Positions 19,319 through 27,870 of a stretch of 64,000 nt of DNA are shown in pieces. The notes beneath the pieces were generated by a model. That model searched no databases. It worked only from the letters and a program-made list of their open reading frames with translations, and was not told the DNA's origin. Positions within the stretch are counted from its first letter, which is position 1, and each line of letters begins with the position of its first letter. The DNA comes from Nitrosotalea devaniterrae (GTDB lineage: Archaea; Thermoproteota; Nitrososphaeria; Nitrososphaerales; Nitrosopumilaceae), in contig LN890280.1 in assembly GCA_900065925.1 (NCBI GenBank), positions 984,451 to 1,048,450 on the forward strand, read 5' to 3'. The position numbers and the translations under genes are program-made.

Positions 19319-20311
19319 CTATTTTGGAATTTCGTAAATTCGTTGTCTAGTATCACGCAGTGAGACTCTTCTTTTTACATATCCTTTTTCAAGCAAGTGA
19401 CTCAATGCAAGTCTGACAGTTCTATCGGGGAGCAGTGTTTTTTCAGCCAACTCTTTTTGCGTAAGCGAGCCCTCATATTCCAAAGTTTTAAGCAACAGCT
19501 TTGAGCTTGGTGGCATGTTCAAGAGTTCGTCTGCAAGTTTTACTTTTTTAGCAAGTGCAGAAACTGTAGTAGAGTCTTTTTTCATTCGAATTACATTTGC
19601 AGGCTGGGAAAATTTTGTAAAGACCACAGTCTTGTCAACCTTGAATCTGTCCTTTCCATCAATTACAACTTCACAACGCAGGCTAGATGAGATGTCATCT
19701 ATTTCGATCAAGGCATCTTCTGGAACTATCAACGGACGCCTCGTAATATCAAGTGAGTTTACAGACACAATGCAAAAGACTTTGGAGTTTTGATATATTG
19801 CAGGACCGCCTGCAGACATGGAATATGCTGATGAACCAATTGGTGTAGACACTATGAGTCCATCGCTGCTATCATGCCACAATTCCTCCCCATTTACTCG
19901 CAATACATGTTCTAGCAATGTAGCACTCTTTGAGGAAAATATTGCAACATCATTTAGTGCAGGATAGATTTGCTTTCCGTCAATTTTTACACCAACTCGT
20001 GGCAAGGCCTCAATTGAAAAATCACCTTTTTTTAGTCTGTTAAGATATATCGGAAATTGTTTTAGATCAGTCTGTGCCAAAAAACCGCTAGATTCGTATT
20101 CATTGATTCCAAGCACTGGAATTGCAGAATCTGTGACATGGTGGAAATATTTTCGTACTCCACGGTCTCCACCTGTTACTATTACATAGTCAACATCTTT
20201 TCCAAGCGATTTTTTTCCAAGGTTTACAGACTCGATTCCATGGCTTTCAAGTGTGAGTTTTATTGATTTTACAGTCTGTTCCTGGTCTTGACTATAGATT
20301 GCAACTTTCAC
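19319..20311 (-). CDS. nadK: NAD kinase fused to C-terminal winged helix
   Basis: Residues 1 to about 255 form an ATP-NAD kinase: TGGDRGVRKYF (variant of GGDGT), PALNDVAIFS, and DGLIVSTPIGSSAYSMSAGGP. It makes NADP from NAD. Residues of about 265-330 form an added winged helix-turn-helix (LLLKTLEYEGSLTQKELAEK, then RTVRLALSHLLEKGYVKRR). The fusion implies either DNA binding by the kinase or use of the fold for oligomerisation. The NAD kinase part is of the usual archaeal size. The gene ends two bases after the convergent pyrG stop. Confidence 0.9.
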   Translation of the reverse strand: MKVAIYSQDQEQTVKSIKLTLESHGIESVNLGKKSLGKDVDYVIVTGGDRGVRKYFHHVTDSAIPVLGINEYESSGFLAQTDLKQFPIYLNRLKKGDFSIEALPRVGVKIDGKQIYPALNDVAIFSSKSATLLEHVLRVNGEELWHDSSDGLIVSTPIGSSAYSMSAGGPAIYQNSKVFCIVSVNSLDITRRPLIVPEDALIEIDDISSSLRCEVVIDGKDRFKVDKTVVFTKFSQPANVIRMKKDSTTVSALAKKVKLADELLNMPPSSKLLLKTLEYEGSLTQKELAEKTLLPDRTVRLALSHLLEKGYVKRRVSLRDTRQRIYEIPK

Positions 20312-20342
20312 GAGTTAGATTCATCTCTCACACAATAAAAGC

Positions 20343-21218
20343 TTAGACACTTGAAAACTGCATCAAATTATACAAATATGCCGCATTTCTCTCAGTGTCA
20401 CCACCCGGTGGAACTTTATCAAGACCTGTGGCACCAGTTTCAAGTGCAGCTTGTGCAGCGCCTACTGCAAAACAAATTGCCCAGATAGGATCTTTTTCTT
20501 TAAGATATGAACAAGTAAATGCGGCACAAAAGATATCGCCGACTCCTGTAGTATCACTTATTTTCATATTAGGAATTTTTAGGTGATACATCCTGTCTTT
20601 TACAAGCATTGTAATGTTTTGTTTGTCAGTATACAATACATGTTTGACACCTTTTTTTTGTAATGCAAGCATTGCCTCTTTTTCTCTCAGCCCTGTAAGA
20701 TAAAACGCCTCATCAGGATCTGACTTGATTGCAGTTATCTTGGATAGATCCAAAATAGTTTTTTCAAGAAAAACTTTGTTGTCACTTGAAGTACGGCGCA
20801 GATATCCTTGAGGGTCAAGCAATGTAAAATCAAAGTTTTCTTTTATTTGGTCTAGAGTATCTTCAGATATTTCATCAAAGACAGGACTTACAATTGCACC
20901 ATCTGCATCAGATTTTATCGATTCAATTGGGTCACATCTTGTCTTAAGATATAGTTCACGCTCTGTTCCAAATATGTTTAATGCAAATCTAGTAGTTGGT
21001 TTTTCAGATATTGAACCCTGTGATAGAAAAATTCCTTTATTTTCAAGTTCAGATTTGAACGTAAAATCAGAACCTGCTTTGGTATGAAGATCAATTTCAA
21101 ACTTCATGTTTTTTGCAGTCAATCCACAATAACATGCTGGACCCCCAGCAGTTTCAACTACTGCACCATTTTGTGATATCTCATCTATTGTACAATGAGA
21201 AAATATTGCAACCTTCAT
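20343..21218 (-). CDS. PfkB-family carbohydrate/nucleoside kinase
   Basis: This ribokinase-fold enzyme has an N-terminal glycine motif (VVETAGGPACYCGLTA) and the C-terminal anion-hole/catalytic motif DTTGVGDIFCAAF, in which the aspartate is the base. The sugar or nucleoside acceptor cannot be assigned. I choose the ATG (MKVAIFSHCTID); a TTG five codons upstream is in frame. A tiny zinc-ribbon gene ends 26 bases before it on the same strand. Confidence 0.85.
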   Translation of the reverse strand: MKVAIFSHCTIDEISQNGAVVETAGGPACYCGLTAKNMKFEIDLHTKAGSDFTFKSELENKGIFLSQGSISEKPTTRFALNIFGTERELYLKTRCDPIESIKSDADGAIVSPVFDEISEDTLDQIKENFDFTLLDPQGYLRRTSSDNKVFLEKTILDLSKITAIKSDPDEAFYLTGLREKEAMLALQKKGVKHVLYTDKQNITMLVKDRMYHLKIPNMKISDTTGVGDIFCAAFTCSYLKEKDPIWAICFAVGAAQAALETGATGLDKVPPGGDTERNAAYLYNLMQFSSV

Positions 21219-21244
21219 TGGATTTGATGCCAATAGCTTTCCAT

Positions 21245-21349
21245 TTAGGCCTTTTTCTGACTATTCAGGCAGGTTTGGCATATTGTTTTGCCTTTTTCTA
21301 TTATAATCTCAACATTTGAGCTAAGACAAACATTACAGAGACCGCGCAT
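21245..21349 (-). CDS. Tiny zinc-ribbon protein (34 aa)
   Basis: The sequence MRGLCNVCLSSNVEIIIEKG continues to ICQTCLNSQKKA, giving two CxxC knuckles 16 residues apart, the classical spacing of a one-zinc ribbon. It is followed closely by the PfkB kinase gene on the same strand, suggesting co-transcription. An AT-rich TATA-like region (aatttaaatttaatatta) lies upstream on the minus strand. Such mini zinc ribbons are commonly missed by gene callers. The partner is unknown. Confidence 0.65.
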   Translation of the reverse strand: MRGLCNVCLSSNVEIIIEKGKTICQTCLNSQKKA

Positions 21350-21555
21350 AACTCATTTTACAATAATATTAAATTTAAATTTTAATGAATATCAATTGGG
21401 TCAAACCATAGATCATAGCCAACATGGAATGACATACCATATTTTGATCTGACAAGATCACGTATTGATAACCAAAATTGGCTCCATTAGAACACGGATT
21501 TGGCAAAACATGGCCGGTCAAATATCGTTATAAAGAGGCTCCATACAGGTAAAAC

Positions 21556-21843
21556 ATGCCACTAAAGCGTGCTAGTCGTGGACGTAAGAAAGGAGGAAAG
21601 GGTTCCTCTGACCGTATCCAGTGTACAAACTGTGGTGCTACCGTTCCACGAGACAAGGCAAAGAAAGTCACATCAAGACTAAACCTAGTAGAACACACTT
21701 TGGCAAAAGAGCTAAGAGCTCAAGGAGCATACATTGCAGCACCTACCGTACTCAAGTGGTACTGTATTTCATGTGCAATCCACTTTGGAATTCTAAAAAT
21801 TAGATCAGCTGACTCTAGACGTCAGACTGGTAGACTACGATAA
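21556..21843 (+). CDS. rps26e: Ribosomal protein S26e
   Basis: This is the eukaryote-type small-subunit protein eS26, absent from bacteria and from euryarchaea but found in Thermoproteota and Nitrososphaerota. The family zinc-ribbon is IQCTNCGATVPRDKA with KWYCISCAIHFGI, giving four cysteines. The Arg/Lys-rich N-terminus (PLKRASRGRKKGGKG) and basic tail are typical. The length of 95 residues is normal. It ends just where the convergent phosphatidyltransferase gene ends. Confidence 0.94.
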   Translation: MPLKRASRGRKKGGKGSSDRIQCTNCGATVPRDKAKKVTSRLNLVEHTLAKELRAQGAYIAAPTVLKWYCISCAIHFGILKIRSADSRRQTGRLR

Positions 21844-22416
21844 TCAGTCCTTTATTCCGTGAGATGTAGTTATTATTCTCTGAACAAATGTTATTCCAGC
21901 AATTATTGCAACAATAACTACGGCATAATTTAGAAAACCAATCATTCCAATGATTGCAATCACGAGCAGTCTTTCTGCACGTTCCCCTATTCCAATTCCC
22001 TGTAGTTGGACACCAAGAGATTCAGCCCTTGCCCTTGTGTAACTTACAAGCAAAGAAAGTCCTATTGCCAAAAGTATTAGATAACCCTGTGAGTATCCAC
22101 CGATTAAGATTCCAAGAAATATTGCAACTTCGGCAATTTTGTCAAAAACAGAATCAAGGAATGCGCCTTTCTTGGATGACTTGCCCGTAATGCGTGCAAC
22201 TTGGCCGTCAACGATATCAAAGAACCCAGAAATAAGAAGCAAAATTCCTCCAAGTACAAAAGAATATTCAAGATGAATTGCATATACAATGGCTGACGCA
22301 AATGCAAAACCCAGTCCAACTGCGGTCCAGAAATTTGCAGACAGGCCTGTAGCAGCAAAAACTTTACCAATGTTTTGCAGGGCAGGTTTTAACCCTTCTC
22401 TAAAGTTATTTAGCAT
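21844..22416 (-). CDS. CDP-alcohol phosphatidyltransferase (archaeal lipid head-group synthesis)
   Basis: The family signature DGxxARxxxxxxxxGxxxDxxxD is present in DIVDGQVARITGKSSKKGAFLDSVFDK, with all four aspartates. The remainder has about five to six hydrophobic helices. It transfers a polar head group to a CDP-activated lipid. Archaetidylinositol-phosphate synthase is a likely role, but serine or glycerol acceptors are possible. The 190-residue length fits this family. Confidence 0.88.
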   Translation of the reverse strand: MLNNFREGLKPALQNIGKVFAATGLSANFWTAVGLGFAFASAIVYAIHLEYSFVLGGILLLISGFFDIVDGQVARITGKSSKKGAFLDSVFDKIAEVAIFLGILIGGYSQGYLILLAIGLSLLVSYTRARAESLGVQLQGIGIGERAERLLVIAIIGMIGFLNYAVVIVAIIAGITFVQRIITTSHGIKD

Positions 22417-22537
22417 CTGATACCAGCCACATATCTGACAATAATTTATACCATATATCTAAGAGTGTGCTTGGCAATATTTCCAATCGCTGAAAATCAT
22501 CAAAAAATCTGATATAATAGTGCGTTTTAGAACTCTC

Positions 22538-22750
22538 ATGGGCCTAATATCAAAAGGTGCAAAATGCAGTGTCACAGGCTGTGACAATGATGGTGTTCGT
22601 TCTCTTACCGCCTCAAAAGTAGATGGAACTGGAGTGGGCATACCACACGGTTTGAAAAAGGCAATACTGTGTAAAGAGCATTACAAAGAATGGAAAAAGG
22701 CAACAAAAGGCGATAGAGACACAGAAAAAGCAAGATTCAGTAGATTCTAG
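22538..22750 (+). CDS. Small Cys/His protein (70 aa), putative zinc-binding
   Basis: The protein contains KCSVTGCDNDGVRS near the N-terminus and AILCKEHYKEWKK near the C-terminus, giving C-x4-C and CxxH ligand pairs. The ATG is chosen because a TATA-like gatataata at 22511-22519 lies about 25 bases before it; a GTG 18 bases upstream is in frame. The layout (Cx4C, hydrophobic strand, CxxHy) is shared with the 58-residue protein at 45.0 kb. Function unknown. Confidence 0.7.
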   Translation: MGLISKGAKCSVTGCDNDGVRSLTASKVDGTGVGIPHGLKKAILCKEHYKEWKKATKGDRDTEKARFSRF

Positions 22751-22818
22751 ACTGGTAACTATCACATCTAATTGGTTTTATTTTATGCAATTAATTTATA
22801 GAAAAATTATTTTTTTCT

Positions 22819-23883
22819 CTAACGCTTTTTGTTAAAGTATGCCTTGGACAGGTCTTCATAGTACTTTGGCAACTTTTTGTACAGCCTCTTTGGTTTTCTT
22901 GGCTTTTCATTGCTTAGTGCATACAGGCAAAGTATTGGAAATGCAATTGTTGCATCAGTGTATACCATTATCACATCTTCGTGGGCATCCTTTACTTTTC
23001 CCCAGCTCTTTCCTTCCTGCAGTGTTGCGCCAGAGAGACCTCCAGTATCTGGTCGCGCATCAGTGATTTGGATAATGTAATTTTGTCCCCCATGTCCTAG
23101 TCCAAGTATTTGATCTAGCAGTGGACCTGTTTGCTGGGCAGTATTCTTTGGTACACCACCACCCAACTCCAAGATTCCAGATTTTTTGGAATTGTACAAA
23201 ATTGCGGCTTGTTCTATTATTTCTCTAACAAAGTCAAGACTGTGTATCTTGTTTTCAAGTCGTAGCGGAGCCAAGTCTAGTGCAAGTGACGAGTCCTTTA
23301 GAGTGGAGATATAGACAGGAACATCATAGTCATATGCAGTTACAACAAAGCTTCGTTCTGGATTCTTGGAATGTTGCTTTGAATATTTTCCCATTTCATT
23401 GCAAAACTCGGCTGTAGTAAACGGTTTGTCAAGCAAACTTTTTGTAAACATTTTCTGCACAATTTTATCTTCAGCCTTGAGTGTTTCATCTCCTTTGATG
23501 TATACATCTCTGATTCGAACAATGTCTTTTTCATAAAGTACCATGTCATCGACCTCAAAGTGTCCTTGTTTCACAGGCAAATTCCATGCAAAATGGTCTT
23601 CATGGTATACATTTGCACCAGTTGATACAATCCAGTCAACAAAACCACGCTCTATCAGAGTCTTGAACAGACCTCCAAAACCAACTGGAGTCATTGCACC
23701 TGCTATTGTAAGACATATGGTTGCATCATCTTCAATCATTTTACAGTATAATTTGGCAGCATCACCGAGTTGTCGTGCATTATAACCAGTACTTGAGAAA
23801 ATCTCTACCAGATCATCAATTCCCATGTTGGGTTTTATCTTCAGGTGAGGAATGTCTTTACCCTTGAAATTGTGATGATCCAC
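22819..23883 (-). CDS. dys: Deoxyhypusine synthase family protein
   Basis: The enzyme transfers the aminobutyl group of spermidine to a lysine of initiation factor aIF5A. Family blocks include LTIAGAMTPVGFGGLFKTLI, VSTGANVYHEDHFA and the catalytic-lysine loop ELGGGVPKNTAQQTGP. It has 354 residues and a GTG start (MDHHNFKGKDIPHL). Some family members act as homospermidine-type synthases, so the substrate is not certain. Arginine decarboxylase PdaD, which starts archaeal polyamine synthesis, is at 46.4 kb. Confidence 0.88.
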   Translation of the reverse strand: MDHHNFKGKDIPHLKIKPNMGIDDLVEIFSSTGYNARQLGDAAKLYCKMIEDDATICLTIAGAMTPVGFGGLFKTLIERGFVDWIVSTGANVYHEDHFAWNLPVKQGHFEVDDMVLYEKDIVRIRDVYIKGDETLKAEDKIVQKMFTKSLLDKPFTTAEFCNEMGKYSKQHSKNPERSFVVTAYDYDVPVYISTLKDSSLALDLAPLRLENKIHSLDFVREIIEQAAILYNSKKSGILELGGGVPKNTAQQTGPLLDQILGLGHGGQNYIIQITDARPDTGGLSGATLQEGKSWGKVKDAHEDVIMVYTDATIAFPILCLYALSNEKPRKPKRLYKKLPKYYEDLSKAYFNKKR

Positions 23884-23965
23884 GAACGACTAACTTATTT
23901 TTGGGTTAAATAAATACTTGCAAGGTTTTGTCATAACCAACAGTGTTACAAAAAAATGTAGAAAT

Positions 23966-24136
23966 CTATTGTGCGATTTCTACTTGTCTTGCATCGTGTC
24001 GTGCAATTTCTTTATGCATGTCAACATGTGTCTTGTCTTTGAAAGTCAGATTACATCTGTAACAATGCCATGCTGTCATGCTCATGGCATCTAATACGTA
24101 TTTTTCATATTTAAGACGTGTGCACAATTTGTTCAT
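23966..24136 (-). CDS. C2H2 zinc-finger mini-protein (56 aa)
   Basis: Read on the minus strand, an ATG frame gives MNKLCTRLKYEKYVLDAMSM followed by WHCYRCNLTFKDKTHVDMHK and EIARHDARQVEIAQ. It contains one classical zinc-finger pattern, C-x2-C-x12-H-x5-H, with the Phe and hydrophobic positions of a C2H2 finger. An inner ATG (MSMTAWHC) is an alternative start. It fills most of the otherwise empty 370 bases between deoxyhypusine synthase and the M3 peptidase. Nucleic-acid or protein binding is likely, but the target is unknown. Confidence 0.65.
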   Translation of the reverse strand: MNKLCTRLKYEKYVLDAMSMTAWHCYRCNLTFKDKTHVDMHKEIARHDARQVEIAQ

Positions 24137-24254
24137 ATGATTGATACTGGATAATTTTTCTGAAAAATCATACTGTTACAATATCGTCCAAAATTGTAAA
24201 ACCAAAGTTGTTTTCCACATAGTATTTTAAGAAGAAACCAAAAGTTAGAGTCAG

Positions 24255-26027
24255 ATGCAAGTTTTCAAAGAAGGAAAGTGGGATTTGAGCGAACTTGTAA
24301 AGGATCCAGAGTCACCGCATTTTGAAAGACGCCTAAAAACAATCCAAAATGACGTCAAAAACTTTGAAAAGAACAAAAAAATACTCAAGCCCACCATATC
24401 TGAGAAAAAATTCATGTCAATGCTTCATACTTTGGAAGATATCACAGATGAATTTGGTAGGGTTTCAGGCTATGCATCGCTAGAATATTCATCAGATACC
24501 CAGTCAGACAAGGCTACTTCTCTAGTTTCAAGGATGAGAAAGCTTGGGGCCCAGTTAGAAAACCAGACTTTGTTCTTTGACCAGTGGTGGAAAAAACAGA
24601 TTGACGAGAAAAACGCCCAGAGATTGATGAAGTCATCAGGAGAGTTGCACGAATTTTTACGATACAAGAGGTTACTTGCAAAATATTCCCTCACAGAGCC
24701 AGAAGAGAGAATAATCAATACACTAGATGTTACAGGACACTCGGCACTTGTGAAAATCTATGACAAGATAACAAACGCGTTTACTTTTGAGGTAAAAATT
24801 GACGGCAAGACCAAAAGGTACAATCGAGAGGAATTGTCAGTTTTAATTCGAAGTCCCAAGCCTAGTACAAGAGAGATTGCATACAAGGCACTGCTATCAG
24901 AGTTTGACAAAAACAAGGGCGTACTAGGAGAGATTTATCAAAACATTGTCTCAAACTGGAAAGACGAATGTATCCAAATACGAGGATATTCTTCTCCAAT
25001 ATCGGTTCGAAATATCGGAAACGATACAGATGACAAGACAGTAGACGCACTTCTTGCAGTCTGCAAGAAAAATGCAGATGTGTTTCGCAAGTTCTTTTTG
25101 TTAAAGGCAAGAATCCTGAAAATGAAAAAATTACGTAGGTATGACATTTATGCACCAATTCAAAAAAGAGAAGAAAAAAAATACAACTATGACAAGGCTG
25201 TAAAACTTGTTTTGAACACATTAAATGATTTCAGCCCACAGTTAGGAGAATATGCAAATAGAGTATTTGCCCAGAAACATGTGGATTCAACCATCAGGCC
25301 GGGAAAAAGAAGTGGGGCTTTTTGCAGTACAATAACTCCCAAGATAACACCATATGTTTTGGTAAATTTCAAGGGCAGGACAAATGACGTGTTCACCTTG
25401 GCCCATGAGCTTGGCCATGCAATACATAGTATAGCAGCATCAGGAAAATCAATATTCATAGCTGAAGCGCCCCTGCCACTTGCAGAAACAGCTTCTACAT
25501 TTTCTGAAATGTTACTTTTCAATAAAATTTTAGACCAAGTCTCAGACGAGGAACAGCAATCAATACTGACAGAACACCTAGATGACATGTATGCAACAGT
25601 AGGGCGACAGGCATACTTTACACTCTTTGAGATAGCAGCTCATGAAAAGATTGGCAATGGAGCCATGGTACAGGATATCACATCAGAGTACATGAAGACA
25701 CTAAAGGATCAATTCGGAAACTCTGTAGATGTAACACCAGACTTTGGAACAGAGTGGACATGCATCCCGCACTTTTACCACTCGCCGTTTTACTGTTATT
25801 CTTACTCTTTTGGCAATTTACTATCATTGTCACTATACCAGAGATACAGAAAAGAAGGAAGATCATTTGCCTCCACCTATGTTGACATACTAGCAGCAGG
25901 AGGCTCAAAAAAACCAGAAGACCTGCTCAAAGAACATGGAATCGACATATCAACAGAGAGTTTCTGGCAAGAAGGTTTTGAGTATATCAAAAACCAGACG
26001 GCAAGACTACAAAAGGTAATTAATTAA
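24255..26027 (+). CDS. M3-family oligoendopeptidase (PepF-like)
   Basis: This zinc metallopeptidase has the motif LAHELGHAIHS at about residue 376 (HExxH) with the third ligand in EAPLPLAETASTFSEM, as in PepF/thimet-type enzymes. The C-terminal FYHSPFYCYSYSFGNLLSLSLY supplies the substrate-binding His/Tyr residues. It has 590 residues, normal for PepF, and no signal peptide, so it should degrade peptides in the cytosol. It is the last core gene before the accessory island, and a GC-rich hairpin follows its stop codon. Confidence 0.92.
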   Translation: MQVFKEGKWDLSELVKDPESPHFERRLKTIQNDVKNFEKNKKILKPTISEKKFMSMLHTLEDITDEFGRVSGYASLEYSSDTQSDKATSLVSRMRKLGAQLENQTLFFDQWWKKQIDEKNAQRLMKSSGELHEFLRYKRLLAKYSLTEPEERIINTLDVTGHSALVKIYDKITNAFTFEVKIDGKTKRYNREELSVLIRSPKPSTREIAYKALLSEFDKNKGVLGEIYQNIVSNWKDECIQIRGYSSPISVRNIGNDTDDKTVDALLAVCKKNADVFRKFFLLKARILKMKKLRRYDIYAPIQKREEKKYNYDKAVKLVLNTLNDFSPQLGEYANRVFAQKHVDSTIRPGKRSGAFCSTITPKITPYVLVNFKGRTNDVFTLAHELGHAIHSIAASGKSIFIAEAPLPLAETASTFSEMLLFNKILDQVSDEEQQSILTEHLDDMYATVGRQAYFTLFEIAAHEKIGNGAMVQDITSEYMKTLKDQFGNSVDVTPDFGTEWTCIPHFYHSPFYCYSYSFGNLLSLSLYQRYRKEGRSFASTYVDILAAGGSKKPEDLLKEHGIDISTESFWQEGFEYIKNQTARLQKVIN

Positions 26028-26031
26028 AAGC

Positions 26032-26063
26032 GCCTGGCAGTCAAGCGCCCCCAACTGCCAGGC
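26032..26063 (+). terminator. GC-rich hairpin after the M3 peptidase gene
   Basis: GCCTGGCAG and CTGCCAGGC form a perfect 9-base-pair stem with a 14-base loop, starting four bases after the stop codon. No T-run follows directly. A second small palindrome (CGGTTTGAACCG) lies at 26076-26087. It may be a terminator, a 3'-end stabiliser, or the core of a small structured RNA; the GC content is striking in this AT-rich region. Confidence 0.5.
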
Positions 26064-26255
26064 AATGTTCCCCTACGGTTTGAACCGATGTCAAAGACGT
26101 TATACGTACATTATAATTTAAACCTAGAGTTTAGATCGAGAACTATTTCATTGAATGTATTTTACCTTACTTTTTTGTATGACTAGATTACAAGTACTGA
26201 TATCGCAGATATTATTATTGAAAGATGTAGAGTTTTCATTTCCTAATCTCTGTTT

Positions 26256-26501
26256 CTATTTTATCAGCCCATTTTGATAATCTAGAGTAAATTCATCCCT
26301 TGTTATTCCACAATCATCCAGAATTTGTTTAGTTAAACCAGTTCCCAATTCGTCATTTTTGGATGGCACCGAGGTAAATCTGTTCACATCGTCATTACGT
26401 AATGAAACATGACTTTCCTTTTGATGTGATTTCCTGAATCCTTTCTTGTTGACAAGATATTTTATCATGGCATTACCAGAAACTCGAGGAAGTTTACTCA
26501 C
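26256..26501 (-). CDS. hicA: HicA-type mRNA interferase toxin
   Basis: The double-stranded-RNA-binding-like fold of HicA is recognised from KLPRVSGNAMIKYLVNKKGF and the catalytic histidine in QKESHVSLR, followed by SVPSKNDELGTGLTKQILDD. The 81 residues are normal. It cleaves mRNA when freed from HicB. It overlaps the 3' end of the antitoxin gene by eight bases. The order (hicB first) differs from the common hicA-hicB order. Confidence 0.85.
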   Translation of the reverse strand: MSKLPRVSGNAMIKYLVNKKGFRKSHQKESHVSLRNDDVNRFTSVPSKNDELGTGLTKQILDDCGITRDEFTLDYQNGLIK

Positions 26502-26721
26502 TATATTTGCGAATAAATTTAAGACTATAACCTTTGTCTTTGCTTAGATCCTCGACCATCAATTCGATTGCTTCTTTGATGCCGTTTTTTGCTTCGGCTT
26601 CTGTCTTTCCCTCTGCATTAGCATGAAGTTCATTGCATCGTGCAAATATCATACCATCTTCATCTTTATCTAAAATTACTTGATATGTCTTTTTAGATAC
26701 TGTGGAGGTTGAATGTTGCAT
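26494..26721 (-). CDS. hicB: HicB-type antitoxin
   Basis: The partial RNase H-like fold of HicB is seen in YQVILDKDEDGMIFARCNEL and the helix NAEGKTEAEAKNGIKEAIEL. The 75 residues carry no obvious C-terminal DNA-binding domain, so autoregulation would need another part. It should neutralise the HicA toxin encoded directly downstream. Confidence 0.82.
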   Translation of the reverse strand: MQHSTSTVSKKTYQVILDKDEDGMIFARCNELHANAEGKTEAEAKNGIKEAIELMVEDLSKDKGYSLKFIRKYSE

Positions 26722-26824
26722 ACATTGTATAATGTTAATACGATCTATAAAAAGAATAAGACATTAAAATACGATAAACTACGCATTACAAACTTAAGAA
26801 ACTGTGGTAGGATTCTTCTAATTT

Positions 26825-26864
26825 AAAAACATGGATCGGGCCGGAAATGGCCTGTTTTGCGTTC
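26825..26864. repeat. 40-base repeat C, copy 1
   Basis: The 40 bases from AAAAACATGGATCGGGCCGG to the end are identical to 29995-30034. The centre GGCC-GGAAAT-GGCC can form a short stem. A TTTAAAA stretch precedes both copies. This copy is about 100 bases upstream of hicB. Confidence 0.8.
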
Positions 26865-26913
26865 TAATTTGAGATCCGTTTGTGCGTAAAATTGTTAAAA
26901 TGTCAGCCATCAA

Positions 26914-26936
26914 GCATTGAACTAACATTGTAATGC
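26914..26936. repeat. Hairpin repeat A, copy 1
   Basis: GCATT..AATGC stem enclosing GAACTAACATTGT, followed by CCCATCAAAG. The stem differs from copies 2 and 3 (GTATT..AATAC) by a T-to-C change matched by an A-to-G change in the opposite arm, which keeps pairing. It lies about 47 bases beyond the stop codon of the Fic gene. Confidence 0.7.
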
Positions 26937-26982
26937 CCATCAAAGTATGTCAATTACAAATACTGGCAATTAGACTCCCACT

Positions 26983-27870
26983 TTACTTGAGATATCTCCT
27001 GTGTTCCTTGATATATCTCCTGGTAAACCATTGGAGAAATATCCTGTCTTCCTTCTTCACTTGTGACCTTTCAAGTGCATTGTAATAGCTATTTCTTCCC
27101 TCGTATGAAATATCAAACATCGGATACTTTTTCCTGCCTAGTATGAAATTCATGATCAATCTTGAGATTCTTCCGTTTCCATCTCCAAAAGGGTGTATCG
27201 TAACAAACTTCAGATGAGCCAGTGCCGCAATCTCAACTGGGTGTTGTTTGTTCTTGTTTTTATTATACCACCTGAAGAACTCTGTCAACATCGGGTAGAC
27301 CTCTACCGGTGATGGTGGCATGAATTTGCTACTTCCTATCCCTACCTGATATGTTCTTAACTTGCCTGCAATGTCTGGTTTAGTTTTGTCAAAGAGTTTC
27401 CAGTGCCATTCCATTATTTCATGTAAAGACAGATCCTTTTTTGATTTTAAAATCTCTAAGAAGAGGTCCTTGTGAGCCTGTGCTTCATGCACGTCCCTCA
27501 TCGGTTTGTTTTTTGGTGTGATTCCTCTTTCCAAAAGGTCTGCGGTTTCTCTGCGGGTAAGTGTAGAACCTTCTATCCTCTGAGTGTCATATGTGAAGAT
27601 TGTGGCAAAACTTTCAAGTTCCTTTTCTCGTATGGATTTTGGAACGTTTCTTTGATTGTTGGAATAATTCTTTCTTATCTTATCAACATCAGAATACCAT
27701 TTTTTACTGTAGATATCTTCAAGCATGGCCTTTTTGATTTCTTCTATGTCGGATGGAATCTTTCTCCCTAGATAGATCTCCTTCTTCTGAACTTTCTTTC
27801 CATCTCGTATACTATGCTCTAGATAGTAGTAGGTTTGCCCCTTTATCCTCTTCTTCTTGATTGTAACCAT
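26983..27870 (-). CDS. Fic-domain protein (AMP-transferase family)
   Basis: The Fic core motif HPFGDGNGRISRLIMNFIL lies at about residue 218; the histidine is catalytic and the following Asp/Gly/Asn/Gly/Arg bind the nucleotide. An inhibitory motif TQRIEG, matching (S/T)xxxE(G/N), lies N-terminal at about residue 97, which makes this a class II, self-inhibited Fic protein. The N-terminal 60 residues (IKGQTYYYLEHSIRDGKK) are a small beta domain common to archaeal Fic proteins. It should transfer AMP to hydroxyl groups of a target protein. Its position by HicAB in the island suggests a toxin or defence role. Confidence 0.9.
   Translation of the reverse strand: MVTIKKKRIKGQTYYYLEHSIRDGKKVQKKEIYLGRKIPSDIEEIKKAMLEDIYSKKWYSDVDKIRKNYSNNQRNVPKSIREKELESFATIFTYDTQRIEGSTLTRRETADLLERGITPKNKPMRDVHEAQAHKDLFLEILKSKKDLSLHEIMEWHWKLFDKTKPDIAGKLRTYQVGIGSSKFMPPSPVEVYPMLTEFFRWYNKNKNKQHPVEIAALAHLKFVTIHPFGDGNGRISRLIMNFILGRKKYPMFDISYEGRNSYYNALERSQVKKEDRIFLQWFTRRYIKEHRRYLK

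Noticed and set aside
25187-25588. A 133-codon antisense frame inside the M3 peptidase gene
   Set aside because: It overlaps the HExxH-coding region of a clear enzyme gene and has shadow-like composition.
26071-26090. A tRNA T-arm-like GGTTTGAACC near the left island border
   Set aside because: The loop does not follow the T-arm pattern and no acceptor, D or anticodon stems can be drawn around it.
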